Source: Teredinibacter waterburyi
GTDB lineage: Bacteria; Pseudomonadota; Gammaproteobacteria; Pseudomonadales; Cellvibrionaceae
DNA: 64,000 bases
Assembly (NCBI RefSeq): GCF_001922985.1
Contig: NZ_MRUH01000022.1
Span: forward strand, 186,001 to 250,000
Reading direction: 5' to 3'
Each line of letters begins with the position of its first letter. Position 1 is the stretch's first letter. Below, in pieces: positions 17,765 to 26,406 of the stretch. The notes under the pieces were generated by a model. It was not told the DNA's origin and did not search any database. It worked only from the letters and a program-made list of their open reading frames with translations. The position numbers and the translations under genes are program-made.

Positions 17765-18606
17765 GCCTTTTCCTTCAGCCAGTGTTGTAAATCTCGTTGT
17801 AGCAAGTCTTGCAGCCGCAAAATGTCGTCGCGAAAATGCGTTAGAAGCCAGTCGCGGTCGCTATCGGTAATACTATTCTTTGCCTTTGCGTCTAGTGGTT
17901 TGTAAAAAGTATTTATCATTTTACTGTTCTTTATTTTCCCCAAGGCTGAAGCAAACCCCATGTCACGAGCCTTTAACGCCGCTAATTTCATGAGTTTTGC
18001 CAGGGCTACATTTTTTGGCTGCCTAGCCTCGCGCACTTTTTCGGCGAAATCGGTACATTGTAATTGCTCAATCTCAAGAAAGTTAAATATTGAGAACGCA
18101 TGTTGCTGAGGGTTGCTCGATAGCTCTTCGAAAAAGCTGATATTAATAAGCTCCTGCGGGAAGGCGCTTAGGTATCGAGCTATTGGTTCAAAATAGAGAC
18201 TGCTGTTAATTATTCCGGGACGTATGCTTACGGCGTCCTGAAGAGAGCAGGTAATTAGCCCACTAGCGCGGAGGTAGAAGTAGTGGGAAATGCTACGCTC
18301 TACCGGGTTTCTAAGTGTTGTTAGTACCTTGGTGGTTGGTAGGTCTTTTCTAATGCGTGCGGGAGTATCGGCATTAAAGAGGTAGCCGTGAGAAATTTCA
18401 CCGATGGCAGCTGCAGTGGTTGGTGCGCTCTTGAAAAAATTTAGATACCAATTAAATCCGCGCTCGTAGTAGTTATCAAAAAAGTAAATATCTTTTGCGT
18501 CAGGAACAAAGCACTGTGGGTGAGACGACAAAACTTTATACAGCCAGGTCGAGCCTGACTTATCTGGCCCGATATATAGAAAATTAGGTGGCGTTATCTT
18601 ATTCAT
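17761..18606 (-). CDS. PAPS-dependent sulfotransferase 2
   Basis: A 281-residue sulfotransferase with the PAPS loop FLYIGPDKSGSTWLYKVLSSH at the N-terminus and the 3'-phosphate motif TLRNPVERSISHYFYLR. The C-terminal end (RDLQHWLKE) closely matches that of sulfotransferase 3 (RDLSHWLKE), so these two are probably tandem duplicates that have since diverged. Its start lies 8 bp inside the upstream gene, so translation is coupled. It likely modifies the same polymer or precursor at another position; this is inference from clustering. Confidence 0.86.
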   Translation of the reverse strand: MNKITPPNFLYIGPDKSGSTWLYKVLSSHPQCFVPDAKDIYFFDNYYERGFNWYLNFFKSAPTTAAAIGEISHGYLFNADTPARIRKDLPTTKVLTTLRNPVERSISHYFYLRASGLITCSLQDAVSIRPGIINSSLYFEPIARYLSAFPQELINISFFEELSSNPQQHAFSIFNFLEIEQLQCTDFAEKVREARQPKNVALAKLMKLAALKARDMGFASALGKIKNSKMINTFYKPLDAKAKNSITDSDRDWLLTHFRDDILRLQDLLQRDLQHWLKEKA

Positions 18607-19519
18607 CTCGTTCTTTTAACCAATGTGATAAGTCCCGATTGATCAGCGCCTGTAGTTGGGTGATGTCAGACGAATACTCATGAAGTAAGTTATTGTAGGT
18701 CTCTCGTTTTAGCTCAGGTTTAGTTAAGTTTTTGTGCTTAAACTTAACGTAGGCCTCTAGCGCGAACCTTGGTGTAATCGGACGCAGTAGCGTCTTTAGC
18801 AGGGACGGTCGGGTCAGGAGACGATTAAGCGTTATGCTTTTAGGTTTTCCTCCCTGATTGTAACTTACATCGGTGGATGGTCTGTATGATGAGTCTACAC
18901 CGAGAAATTCAAATGTTTCTCGAACAACTTCGGCGGTATTGGCTTGAAGATCATCCTGTAAAATGACTTTTAGCTGGTCGTTGTTGAACAGTTTTGTATA
19001 GCGCAATAGTTGCTGGTGATAGAACCCCATTGCTTGATAGTGCCATAAGTGCTCCCAGTTATCGTTAATACGCTGCTGCTCCTTTTCGAGCGCTTCTTCA
19101 AAGCTGCCGAGTGGCTCACGCCCATCGCGTAATGTGTATAGATAACTGGAATAAGCTCGCTCAACGGGGTTCCGTAAAACTACGATTAACTTCGCGTCGG
19201 GGATAAGCTTCTCTATATTTTTTGCAGCTTCGGTGGAGTATAAATAATTTGCCGACGCTTCACCTACCGCGGCGCAGTTGCCCGAACCTTGAAAAAGGCT
19301 TAGGTAGTCATCTTGTGCAGTTACTGCTTTTTTGTTTATCTGCAACGCATCGCCCGGGCCGCTAAAATTAACTTTCTGCTCGGGGAACGCAAAGTACATT
19401 GGTTCCTTTGGAGTGCTTAGAAATATGTCCGGGTGCTGCCGTAGGTATTCATATAACGATGAGGTACCACTGCGTGCGGCGCCAATAATAATAAAGTTCG
19501 GGAGTATCTGTGTTGTCAC
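18599..19519 (-). CDS. PAPS-dependent sulfotransferase 3
   Basis: A 306-residue sulfotransferase with the PAPS loop FIIIGAARSGTSSLYEYLRQH, STPKEPMYF, and the 3'-phosphate motif VVLRNPVERAYSSYLYTLR. GTG start at 19519, with AGAGG about 7 nt upstream, 2 bp after the stop codon of the LpxL-like gene. Of the three enzymes, this one and sulfotransferase 1 share the longest first-loop pattern (SGTS plus KEP), and this one and sulfotransferase 2 share the C-terminal RDLxHWLKE pattern. Together they suggest a polymer or glycolipid sulfated at up to three positions. Confidence 0.87.
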   Translation of the reverse strand: MTTQILPNFIIIGAARSGTSSLYEYLRQHPDIFLSTPKEPMYFAFPEQKVNFSGPGDALQINKKAVTAQDDYLSLFQGSGNCAAVGEASANYLYSTEAAKNIEKLIPDAKLIVVLRNPVERAYSSYLYTLRDGREPLGSFEEALEKEQQRINDNWEHLWHYQAMGFYHQQLLRYTKLFNNDQLKVILQDDLQANTAEVVRETFEFLGVDSSYRPSTDVSYNQGGKPKSITLNRLLTRPSLLKTLLRPITPRFALEAYVKFKHKNLTKPELKRETYNNLLHEYSSDITQLQALINRDLSHWLKERDE

Positions 19520-19521
19520 AA

Positions 19522-20514
19522 CTAAGCCTCTGCCGGCGTATTTATAGTGTTTGAAATTGATTGTGAATGATCAAATAAAACGCGTATGTCGTGTTTGAAA
19601 ACCTGTTCAGGTTCATCTCGCCACAGAGTATCTAATAGTTTACTGTAGTGTTTACACATAGTTTCAACTTTGTCGCCGTTGCTGCCTTCGATATCTCTTG
19701 GGTCTATGGGAGGTAAAAGATCTATTGTGATTTCCCCATTTGCTTTTATTCGTCCAACAATCGGAACTGCAACAGCGTCTGCCGCGAGCGCTAAATCAGC
19801 AAAGCTTGTGCGGAATTCCCGTTGCATCCCTAGGAAATCGGTGACGACAGCAGAGTTGCCGCGATATCCATCGGCCACTAAGTGCACGATGCCTTTCTTT
19901 GAAAGTGTTCGCTGACATTTAAATAAAGCTTTAACCAAGAAGTTGGATTGGTGGCGCGTACCCATTACCACGCAGGTTAGGCGTTGCGTAAGATTCGCTT
20001 TTCCTGCGTAGTTGTAGCTGTTTACTCGGTCTAGGGTAAGCACTTCGTAGCCCTTTCTTGCTAGTAGTGGCGCGGCAAGTTTTCCTGCGCCGAAATGACT
20101 GTTGCAGAGGATGATGCCGCGCGTGCCTCGATAGCGCTCTAAATGTTCTAACCCGGAAAAAGATACGTAACGATTAAATGTAGGTTCTGAGGCAAGTGGC
20201 AGGGTGCTGAGGCGCCAGTTAGAAAGGAAATTAACTTGGATAAACGTATCTCGTTGCCATGGTTTGATTGGCTTTTGTTTTAGGTGTTGATTTAGGTGTT
20301 GATTTAGGTGTTGATTTAGGTGTTGCAATGGCCGTGAGTTAGCTTTGAAGACCCACCGCAACAGCATTTTTATTAGTGTTAGATTTAAAACTCTCGTACC
20401 TAGACTGTAGGGCACTCGTCTAAGGATTCTGCGCACCAGGGTGTAGCGCTGCATTTGATCTGTTCGCGTCGGTTTATTTTGTGGATCTTGTAACTTTTGT
20501 TCTGTGTCTGACAT
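19522..20514 (-). CDS. LpxL/HtrB-like acyltransferase paralogue with HLNQ tandem repeat, catalytic acid missing
   Basis: A 330-residue protein of the lysophospholipid/lipid A acyltransferase superfamily. ILCNSHFGAGKLAAPLLA corresponds to the HX4D/E active-site block, and GIVHLVADGYRG and TDFLGMQREFRTSFADLALA to the following family blocks. In LpxL the His is followed five residues later by Glu or Asp; here that position is Lys. The paralogue at 26407-27297 has Arg there, so the change is shared. It may be an acyl or other transferase with altered chemistry. Near the N-terminus a four-copy HLNQ repeat is encoded by a 12-bp tandem repeat. There is no clear membrane helix beyond a weak N-terminal segment. 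The sulfotransferase genes follow at 2 bp. Confidence 0.75.
   Translation of the reverse strand: MSDTEQKLQDPQNKPTRTDQMQRYTLVRRILRRVPYSLGTRVLNLTLIKMLLRWVFKANSRPLQHLNQHLNQHLNQHLKQKPIKPWQRDTFIQVNFLSNWRLSTLPLASEPTFNRYVSFSGLEHLERYRGTRGIILCNSHFGAGKLAAPLLARKGYEVLTLDRVNSYNYAGKANLTQRLTCVVMGTRHQSNFLVKALFKCQRTLSKKGIVHLVADGYRGNSAVVTDFLGMQREFRTSFADLALAADAVAVPIVGRIKANGEITIDLLPPIDPRDIEGSNGDKVETMCKHYSKLLDTLWRDEPEQVFKHDIRVLFDHSQSISNTINTPAEA
20279..20326. repeat. Four tandem 12-bp units inside the LpxL-like gene
   Basis: TTTAGGTGTTGA is repeated four times (the last copy ends in C). Being a multiple of three, changes in copy number keep the frame and add or remove HLNQ blocks. It may be a length-variable linker. 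Confidence 0.9.
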
Positions 20515-20711
20515 CTATGAATTAACTCATGGTTACTATTTTTGCACGATATTGGCGATGCGGCTTTAGTCTTGCTGCGGGCGCTAAGATCAATTTTGCG
20601 AATAGTGTTTGTAATGTATTTGCTACATTCTGCATATCGTCAAAAAGTATTTCTTCCACTGGATTTTAGCGGCGAGATACTATTTTTTACTTAATGTGAC
20701 CGTAGGCTCTA

Positions 20712-22385
20712 CTAATATGCGCCAGATCGTTTGATCACAACGTTAAGGGTTTTAAATAAAATAACTATGTCGTACCAAAGGCTCCAGTTTTTGGAATACC
20801 AGGTATCTAGGTTGACTCGCTCTTCGTAAGTTACGTCATTGCGGCCGCTAACTTGCCACAGGCCGGTGATGCCGGGGCGAACCATTTGATAAAGACCTTT
20901 CTTGTCTTGATAGCGAATAATTTCTTCGTCGATTACGGGGCGAGGTCCGACCAAACTCATGTCACCTATCACTACGTTCCACAGCTGTGGAAGTTCATCG
21001 AGGCTTGTTCGCCTTAAAAACTTTCCTATGTTTGTAATTCTGGGGTCGTTTTTCAGCTTAAAGTCTCGTTGCCACTCTTTCTGCGCCGCAGGATTTTGTT
21101 TGAGGTGATCTCTTAGTAATCGGTCAGAGTCATTGTGCATTGAGCGGAATTTGTAGCAGTTAAAATAATTACCATTTTTGCCTATTCGCTTGTGACCGTA
21201 AAAGATGTTTTGTCCTGTTGAGCGAACTGCTACGGCTAAAACAGCAAATAGCGGTAGCGCGAGGAGTATGAGAAATGAAGCTGCTACTAAGTCGAAGCTA
21301 CGTTTTATGAGCCGCGGAATAAATCGCGCTAGGTTATTTTGTACCGTTAGCATTAGCACGTCGTGGCGAAATACGTGTGTCATTGCCAAACCTATCATTG
21401 GTACACCGCCAATACTGGGGGCAATGGTGATTCTTGAATAGGGTACATCCGCTTCGTATAGCATGCGGATTATTTCCCAGAAATCTAATGAGTCGATAGC
21501 GACAACAATGTGCGGGTTACCTAGCGCACTGAATAGCTCGCTATTGATGTTTTGTATGTTTCGCACGGGAATGTTGTGGTTCCCGATAGATATAGAGTTC
21601 TGAGTGACAAACGGGGTTTTAGTGTGTAACGGGTCTCTGAAGTTAATAAACTCGACCAAGTGATAGCCGAGTAGCCAGTCACTTTGAATGGCTTTGGCGG
21701 CTTTAACCGCATTTCGACCTGCGCCCAAAATAACCGTTGGTTGTGCCCAGAGGCCGCGTTGATACATGCTGTGTTTGATGAGCAGGCGGGTGAACGGAAT
21801 CAGTGCCAAGGCTAAAGCCCAGGTCGCGAGTAGGCCGAGTAGAAGTGCGCGATTGCCGACTAAGCCGGCAAGTACGGACTGTAACGAAATAGCGACAAAA
21901 ACAGATTTTGAAAGCTCATTAAGGGTGTCTGCGATAGAAAGCTTTTTTGTGTAATTCCCTTTTAGCCAGTTATAGCTTAAGAAAGTAAAGACTATGAGTC
22001 CGAACTCCCAAAGTGAGGGCCAAATAAGTTTCGCGGCGTTGATGGCCTGCTCCGAGGCGCCGAAAGTCACAACTGCAACAATGAGCAGCGACACTACCAG
22101 TGTTAGACCGTCTCCTGCGAGCAAGAACATTTGGTGTAGTAGATGCGCTTGTTTGAGTTTTTGCTTGGTTTGCGCGGAGCGCCTATCTTGTCCAAATACC
22201 TGTGACGTCGTTTGACGGCGACTCGGCGATCGGCGCCTGTCTGGGCCATTAAAATGCCTGCGGACAGATCGCTTGTCTCGCCAGTAGTCCGTTACCGGAA
22301 GGTCTCCAAAATCTGTATTAGCGTTGTCTAACGATACGGTTGCTGTAGATTGAATCTCAGCGGTCCCCCCAGGGTTATAACTCAA
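20712..22385 (-). CDS. Undecaprenyl-phosphate sugar phosphotransferase (WcaJ/WbaP family)
   Basis: A 557-residue polyprenyl-phosphate glycosyl-1-phosphate transferase. An Arg-rich cytoplasmic N-terminus precedes four or five membrane helices and a CoA-binding-like Rossmann segment (PTVILGAGRNAVKAAKAI). A re-entrant helix leads to the catalytic bacterial sugar-transferase domain with YKFRSMHNDSDRLL, DELPQLWNVVIGDMSLVGPRP and VRPGITGLWQVSGRND. It starts repeat-unit synthesis by placing glucose- or galactose-1-phosphate on undecaprenyl phosphate. The TTG start at 22385 is supported by AAGGAAGGAG 8 nt upstream; no ATG fits. A 197-bp gap separates it from the LpxL-like gene, so that gene may have its own promoter. 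Confidence 0.9.
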   Translation of the reverse strand: MSYNPGGTAEIQSTATVSLDNANTDFGDLPVTDYWRDKRSVRRHFNGPDRRRSPSRRQTTSQVFGQDRRSAQTKQKLKQAHLLHQMFLLAGDGLTLVVSLLIVAVVTFGASEQAINAAKLIWPSLWEFGLIVFTFLSYNWLKGNYTKKLSIADTLNELSKSVFVAISLQSVLAGLVGNRALLLGLLATWALALALIPFTRLLIKHSMYQRGLWAQPTVILGAGRNAVKAAKAIQSDWLLGYHLVEFINFRDPLHTKTPFVTQNSISIGNHNIPVRNIQNINSELFSALGNPHIVVAIDSLDFWEIIRMLYEADVPYSRITIAPSIGGVPMIGLAMTHVFRHDVLMLTVQNNLARFIPRLIKRSFDLVAASFLILLALPLFAVLAVAVRSTGQNIFYGHKRIGKNGNYFNCYKFRSMHNDSDRLLRDHLKQNPAAQKEWQRDFKLKNDPRITNIGKFLRRTSLDELPQLWNVVIGDMSLVGPRPVIDEEIIRYQDKKGLYQMVRPGITGLWQVSGRNDVTYEERVNLDTWYSKNWSLWYDIVILFKTLNVVIKRSGAY

Positions 22386-22813
22386 CTCTTCTTCTCCTTC
22401 CTTAGTTGTTTTGTCAGTTCCAGTTCTGAAAATGGTATTGCTTGGCTTGCTTTAGTGTTATTTGAATCGCAGCCTTAACATTTTCGAACCTGCCCGCTCT
22501 TCAGTGCAAAATATGAGCCGAAATTCGGTTGGTCCGTGACGGTTGATTTTATTGTTGCTCGGAAAATGATTCTGCAGGAATTTAACACAGCATGAGCTGA
22601 GTTTTTGTGAGTATATTGGTAACATTATGGGTTTGGTACTTTAGTGCTGTCTTGTATTGGGTTGTTGGGCTGGGAAGTTGCGCTGCTTATTTGGTAGTAA
22701 AGTCTCAATTTTGACCGTCGAGCGGTGGTGCTTTTTCTTTCAGCGGTTACAATTATTGAATCATATATCTTTTCGCGGTTTTCTTTTCTCCGTTTTGAAG
22801 TCGGGCAGTTTTA
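22386..22813. other. Divergent intergenic region between wcaJ-like and GH-A-like lipoprotein genes
   Basis: 428 bp without a gene. It holds a ribosome site for the TTG start of the wcaJ-like gene (about 22393-22402 on the minus strand) and an 11-bp palindrome CCGAAATTCGG at 22518-22528. This must be the main promoter region for two outward operons of the locus. No regulator gene is nearby. Confidence 0.6.
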
Positions 22814-24376
22814 ATGATTCCTATATCACGGTTTGTAATATCCATCTTTGCGTCACTGGTACTTTTTCTGCTAACAGCCTGTGGGGGTTCTTCCCCCTCT
22901 GTTACTGAGATGGCTCCGAGTGTTGGCGAAGTCTCGGCTGCACCCGTAGTTAGAGGAACAGGAACAGTTACAGGAACAGTTACAGGAACAGGAACAGGTA
23001 CAGGTACAGATATTGGGCGTGTCGCCGATCGTTGCTCTCCAGAATCAGCGTTATATACCTTGCCGTGCTGGACCTCTTATATTGGTATCGTTGATGATAC
23101 TGAACCGCCGGAGTGGGCCAGCTGGTTGCGTAGTTGGCTTGGCGCAATTACTGGATATGAACTGGTAGTGGACCCCGGAAAGGTAGACACCTTAAAGGAG
23201 CGGCTCGCGACTCGTCTTCAGAAGAGTGATGTGATGGTTCCTATCCCGGGTTACACCAAAAATGCAGAGAAAATGGCTGAGTATTTGGACTTGATTCACT
23301 CTGGGGGGGTCGCCGTTTGGCGCGACGCAGTGAGGTCGCAGGTTTTAGGGTTGGGAGAGTTAGATCCAACTAAATCGAAGGTTTTCTATCAGTTGGGGAA
23401 CGAGATAACTGTAGTCGCGATGAGTGAGAATATTCGCAGCTGGGGGATTTCACATGGCCTAGAAGTGCCTGGTGCGGCTCAAGAATACGATGAGGCGATA
23501 ATCCCGTTTTATGTTGAATATTATTTGGCGCCTACAATCGCCGCGGCATCGGATGCGAGTCTGCAGGTCTATGGCGACCGAGATACCGTACAGCTAGTGC
23601 TTGGTTCGATTGGCGACGGCGGTACACCGCAAGCGCAGGCATGGCTAGATAGCTTATTAGGGTATGAGCTGAAAGGCGATTTTGCGCCAAGTTTGCAGGG
23701 GAAAAAAGTCTTTGAGTTGGTCGATATAATTTCTGTCCATTACATCGGTACGACAGGGAAAATTCAGCCAATTTGGGATCGCTGGGTGGGCGCCGGGACT
23801 ATAACGGGGCTTTGGACAACCGAAGAGATTGGGCATAGATCGGCCTCGTCTGGGGAGGGTGCCGGTCGCGCATTGCGCACTGTGGCAAACCAGTTAGACT
23901 GGTTCTACAGTCAGAAGATTACGCCAGCACAGAGCCGAGTAGCGTTATACGATTGGAATCTAGATGGACCAAATTCAAATACTAGCGCGGGACATGCGCT
24001 GGATACTTTGTATGATTTTTTGGGGCACTCGCCGTTAACAACTAGCGTATCTGAAATTGTTTTTACTGACTCAAATTTTAACTTGCAGCAAGTTCAGCTC
24101 GTACCCACACGAAACCCTAGTTTACTGGCAAGTGTCATTTGGGCTGACGACGGATCTGCGGCTGAAACTATAAATTCCATTTCTTTGGCGCTCCCAATGA
24201 TAGATCAAGTGGTTGATGTGGTTGTACATTACTTCTCTCCTTTAGGTCACCATGTAAACGCCTACACGCTAGATGTTGCAAGTGGAGAATTACACATTGA
24301 TTTGGTTTCCCCTCTTGCTTTTGGCGGCCGAGGCCATGCTTTGTTAGTGACAATTCAACCGCAAAAAGCGCTTTAG
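22814..24376 (+). CDS. Lipoprotein clan GH-A-like putative glycoside hydrolase of the EPS locus (paralogue 2)
   Basis: A 520-residue lipoprotein with lipobox LLTAC (Cys23), then a low-complexity Gly-Thr/Val-Thr linker (residues 48-65) encoded by nine hexamer repeats, then the catalytic-type domain. Its candidate catalytic residues line up with paralogue 1: Glu197 in YQLGNEITV and Glu337/338 in LWTTEEIG. Shared blocks also include FYVEYYLAP, PSLQGKKVFELVDIISVHYI and LDWFYSQK. The sequence suggests an outer-membrane or inner-membrane anchored hydrolase acting on the same polymer as paralogue 1. I cannot assign a GH family. It is followed by an acyl ligase, ACP and acyltransferase on the same strand; 124 bp separate it from the ligase. 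The start codon has no strong ribosome site. Confidence 0.75.
   Translation: MIPISRFVISIFASLVLFLLTACGGSSPSVTEMAPSVGEVSAAPVVRGTGTVTGTVTGTGTGTGTDIGRVADRCSPESALYTLPCWTSYIGIVDDTEPPEWASWLRSWLGAITGYELVVDPGKVDTLKERLATRLQKSDVMVPIPGYTKNAEKMAEYLDLIHSGGVAVWRDAVRSQVLGLGELDPTKSKVFYQLGNEITVVAMSENIRSWGISHGLEVPGAAQEYDEAIIPFYVEYYLAPTIAAASDASLQVYGDRDTVQLVLGSIGDGGTPQAQAWLDSLLGYELKGDFAPSLQGKKVFELVDIISVHYIGTTGKIQPIWDRWVGAGTITGLWTTEEIGHRSASSGEGAGRALRTVANQLDWFYSQKITPAQSRVALYDWNLDGPNSNTSAGHALDTLYDFLGHSPLTTSVSEIVFTDSNFNLQQVQLVPTRNPSLLASVIWADDGSAAETINSISLALPMIDQVVDVVVHYFSPLGHHVNAYTLDVASGELHIDLVSPLAFGGRGHALLVTIQPQKAL
22955..23008 (+). repeat. Nine tandem hexamers (GGAACA/GTTACA/GGTACA) encoding a Gly-Thr linker
   Basis: 54 bp of six-base units in the linker between lipid anchor and hydrolase domain. 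Unit number could change by slippage without a frameshift, which would alter linker length. Confidence 0.88.
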
Positions 24377-24500
24377 TTTTTGAAAATAGGTTCGCGATTG
24401 CGATAGACCGAGTTTGTCAGTATCCTTCCCGCTACTTTGTAGGTCGTTGCACCATCCCTAGCGGTGGTGCTTGCTAGAGACTCAAGCGGTAAAATCCTAG

Positions 24501-25976
24501 ATGCTTTTTTCAATGTTTGCAGCAACGGCTGCCAAGTTCCCCTCTCGTGTCGCGATCGTTGAACCGGACTGCGAGCTGACATATCTACAACTTGAAACAC
24601 TCGCCTCAGCTATTGCTAGTACGCTGCAGAAGCAAAGCATAACCGCTGGTGATCGAGTCATTTTGTTGCTCCCTAATTGTGCTCAGTTTGTTGCTGCGAC
24701 CTTCGCAATCTCAAAGTTAGGAGCGGTGATCGTCCCTCTCAACCTTGCATACAAGGCTGACGAGCTTTTATTCTACTTCGAAGATGCTCAAGCGAAGGCC
24801 GCTGTTACCTTTGGTAGCGCAGCGTCCGTTATTGAGGACGTAACTTCACGCCTGTCAACGCCTTGCATGTTGATCAATCTAGATGATATTAATTTACTCA
24901 CCGCCAATGAATCCCTTCCTATCTCTACAGCCGTAGATCCTGCTGCAACTGCTTTGTATCAATACTCGACAGGATCCACGGGTAAACCTAAACGGGTAAT
25001 GCGAAGCTTTGGTGATTTGGTGAGCGAAGCTGAGAATTTCCGTAATACTGCTAAGACTACTGAGGACGACAAAATATTAGCTGTTGCGCCATTTTTTCAC
25101 GCGCATGGCTTTGGCAATGGTGTCCTAGCGGCTGCCGCTTCGGGCGCAAGCTTGGTGACGCTAACCTCTTTTACTCGCCGTAAAGCGGTAATGTCAGTGC
25201 TGAAAAAGCACGCGATTACAATATTTCCCGGCGTTCCGTTTATGTTTAGCATCCTCGCCGAAGCTCCGTCGATAGATCGCGAGCCGCTGCCAGCGTTGCG
25301 TTTAGCTTTTTCGGCAGGTGCCGCGCTTGACGAGGAAACTTACCAACGCTTTTTGCAGAAATATGGTGTTCCCATTCGCCAGCTTTATGGCTCTACCGAA
25401 ACCGGCGCAATGTGTTTGAATACCGGCGCTACAACTGGCGACTTGTGGCGGTCAGTGGGGCGCCCTTTGCATAATGTCAGTATCGAAATTGCGGGTGAAG
25501 ATGGCATGTTGGGGCCGAACGAAAACGGCGAGATTGTAGTGCGTAGTAACGCTATGACGAGCGGTTATGCCAACTTGGCCGAGGCGACCAAAGAATCCTT
25601 TCGAGGCGATCAGTTTTGGACTGGTGACTTAGGCTACCTAGATGAAGGCGGACATTTATTTATTACTGGGCGGAAGAAGTTTTTTATCAATGCTGCTGGA
25701 AATAAAGTTGACCCTGCAGAAATAGAAAATTTAATCGCCGAGCACCCGAAGGTGAAAGAGGTCGTGGTTGTGGGGGTAGAAAGCAGTTACGGCTTAGAGG
25801 TGATTAAGGCTGTTGTTGTACTAAAAGAGCCGTGTAATGAACAAGATATTCGCGATTGCTGTCTTGGTAGGGTTGCCGATTTTAAAGTGCCGCGAATTGT
25901 TGAATTTCGAACAGAGATACCCAAAAGCCCTTTGGGGAAAGTGCTTCGAAAATACTTGATAGAGCAACCTGCCTAA
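24501..25976 (+). CDS. Class I adenylate-forming acyl ligase (acyl-CoA/acyl-ACP synthetase type)
   Basis: A 491-residue ANL-superfamily enzyme. The ATP loop is YSTGSTGKPKRV, the A5 motif is LYGSTETGA, the hinge region is TGDLGYLDEGG followed by GRKKFFINAAGNKVDPAEIE, and the C-terminal catalytic Lys lies in KSPLGKVLRK. It activates a carboxylic acid as acyl-AMP and passes it to CoA or to a carrier protein. The next gene is an orphan ACP and then an LpxL-like acyltransferase, so loading of that ACP is the most economical reading. The substrate, fatty or aromatic acid, cannot be told. No close ribosome site is evident at the ATG (24501). Confidence 0.85.
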   Translation: MLFSMFAATAAKFPSRVAIVEPDCELTYLQLETLASAIASTLQKQSITAGDRVILLLPNCAQFVAATFAISKLGAVIVPLNLAYKADELLFYFEDAQAKAAVTFGSAASVIEDVTSRLSTPCMLINLDDINLLTANESLPISTAVDPAATALYQYSTGSTGKPKRVMRSFGDLVSEAENFRNTAKTTEDDKILAVAPFFHAHGFGNGVLAAAASGASLVTLTSFTRRKAVMSVLKKHAITIFPGVPFMFSILAEAPSIDREPLPALRLAFSAGAALDEETYQRFLQKYGVPIRQLYGSTETGAMCLNTGATTGDLWRSVGRPLHNVSIEIAGEDGMLGPNENGEIVVRSNAMTSGYANLAEATKESFRGDQFWTGDLGYLDEGGHLFITGRKKFFINAAGNKVDPAEIENLIAEHPKVKEVVVVGVESSYGLEVIKAVVVLKEPCNEQDIRDCCLGRVADFKVPRIVEFRTEIPKSPLGKVLRKYLIEQPA

Positions 25977-26081
25977 TAGCTTCGCCACAACGGCGAGAAT
26001 AAATTTTAAGTTGGGTTGTTAATCAACCGTTTAAATTAATGGCTATTCTAACAATTGGCCATTCACATTGCTGGAGAGAAA

Positions 26082-26333
26082 ATGACGGACAAAAGTGTAG
26101 AAGAACGTATTAAAGCGTTGTTATTAACGATACTTGAAGGTTCAGTAGCCGAGGCCGATTTAGGTTTTGATACGCAGTTAATAAATGGAGGGCTGAGCTT
26201 AGACTCCATGGTTCAGTTGCGAACGCTAAATGCGCTTGAGGCTGAATTCGATATCGAAGTGGATGACGATGATATTGAGGAAAGTATTTTTCAAAACATT
26301 CAGACACTAAGTGCGTACGTTCGAACGAAATAG
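26082..26333 (+). CDS. Acyl carrier protein (orphan, locus-specific)
   Basis: An 83-residue acidic four-helix carrier protein. The phosphopantetheine attachment Ser lies in GGLSLDSMVQL, where Met takes the place of the usual Leu of DSL. Helix III is very acidic (EVDDDDIEES). The ATG at 26082 has GGAGAG 3 nt upstream; a start at 26055 is less likely. It lies between the acyl ligase and the LpxL-like acyltransferase genes and would carry the activated acyl group between them. It is not the housekeeping AcpP, whose fab neighbours are absent. Confidence 0.87.
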   Translation: MTDKSVEERIKALLLTILEGSVAEADLGFDTQLINGGLSLDSMVQLRTLNALEAEFDIEVDDDDIEESIFQNIQTLSAYVRTK

Positions 26334-26406
26334 GGCGCACACTCTTTTCTATTGGCGGGCTTTACCCGCTACCTCTCAGTTAGAATATTTCAGCGGGTAT
26401 AGGTGA

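Noticed and set aside
22667-22681. Sigma-54 (-24/-12) promoter-like GG-N10-GC before the GH-like lipoprotein gene
   Set aside because: Only the GG/GC core and TTGC fit; the -24 part is poor and no enhancer-binding regulator is in the window.
22955-23008. Short repeats as a CRISPR-like array
   Set aside because: The units are 6 bp, without spacers, and lie within a coding frame as Gly-Thr codons.
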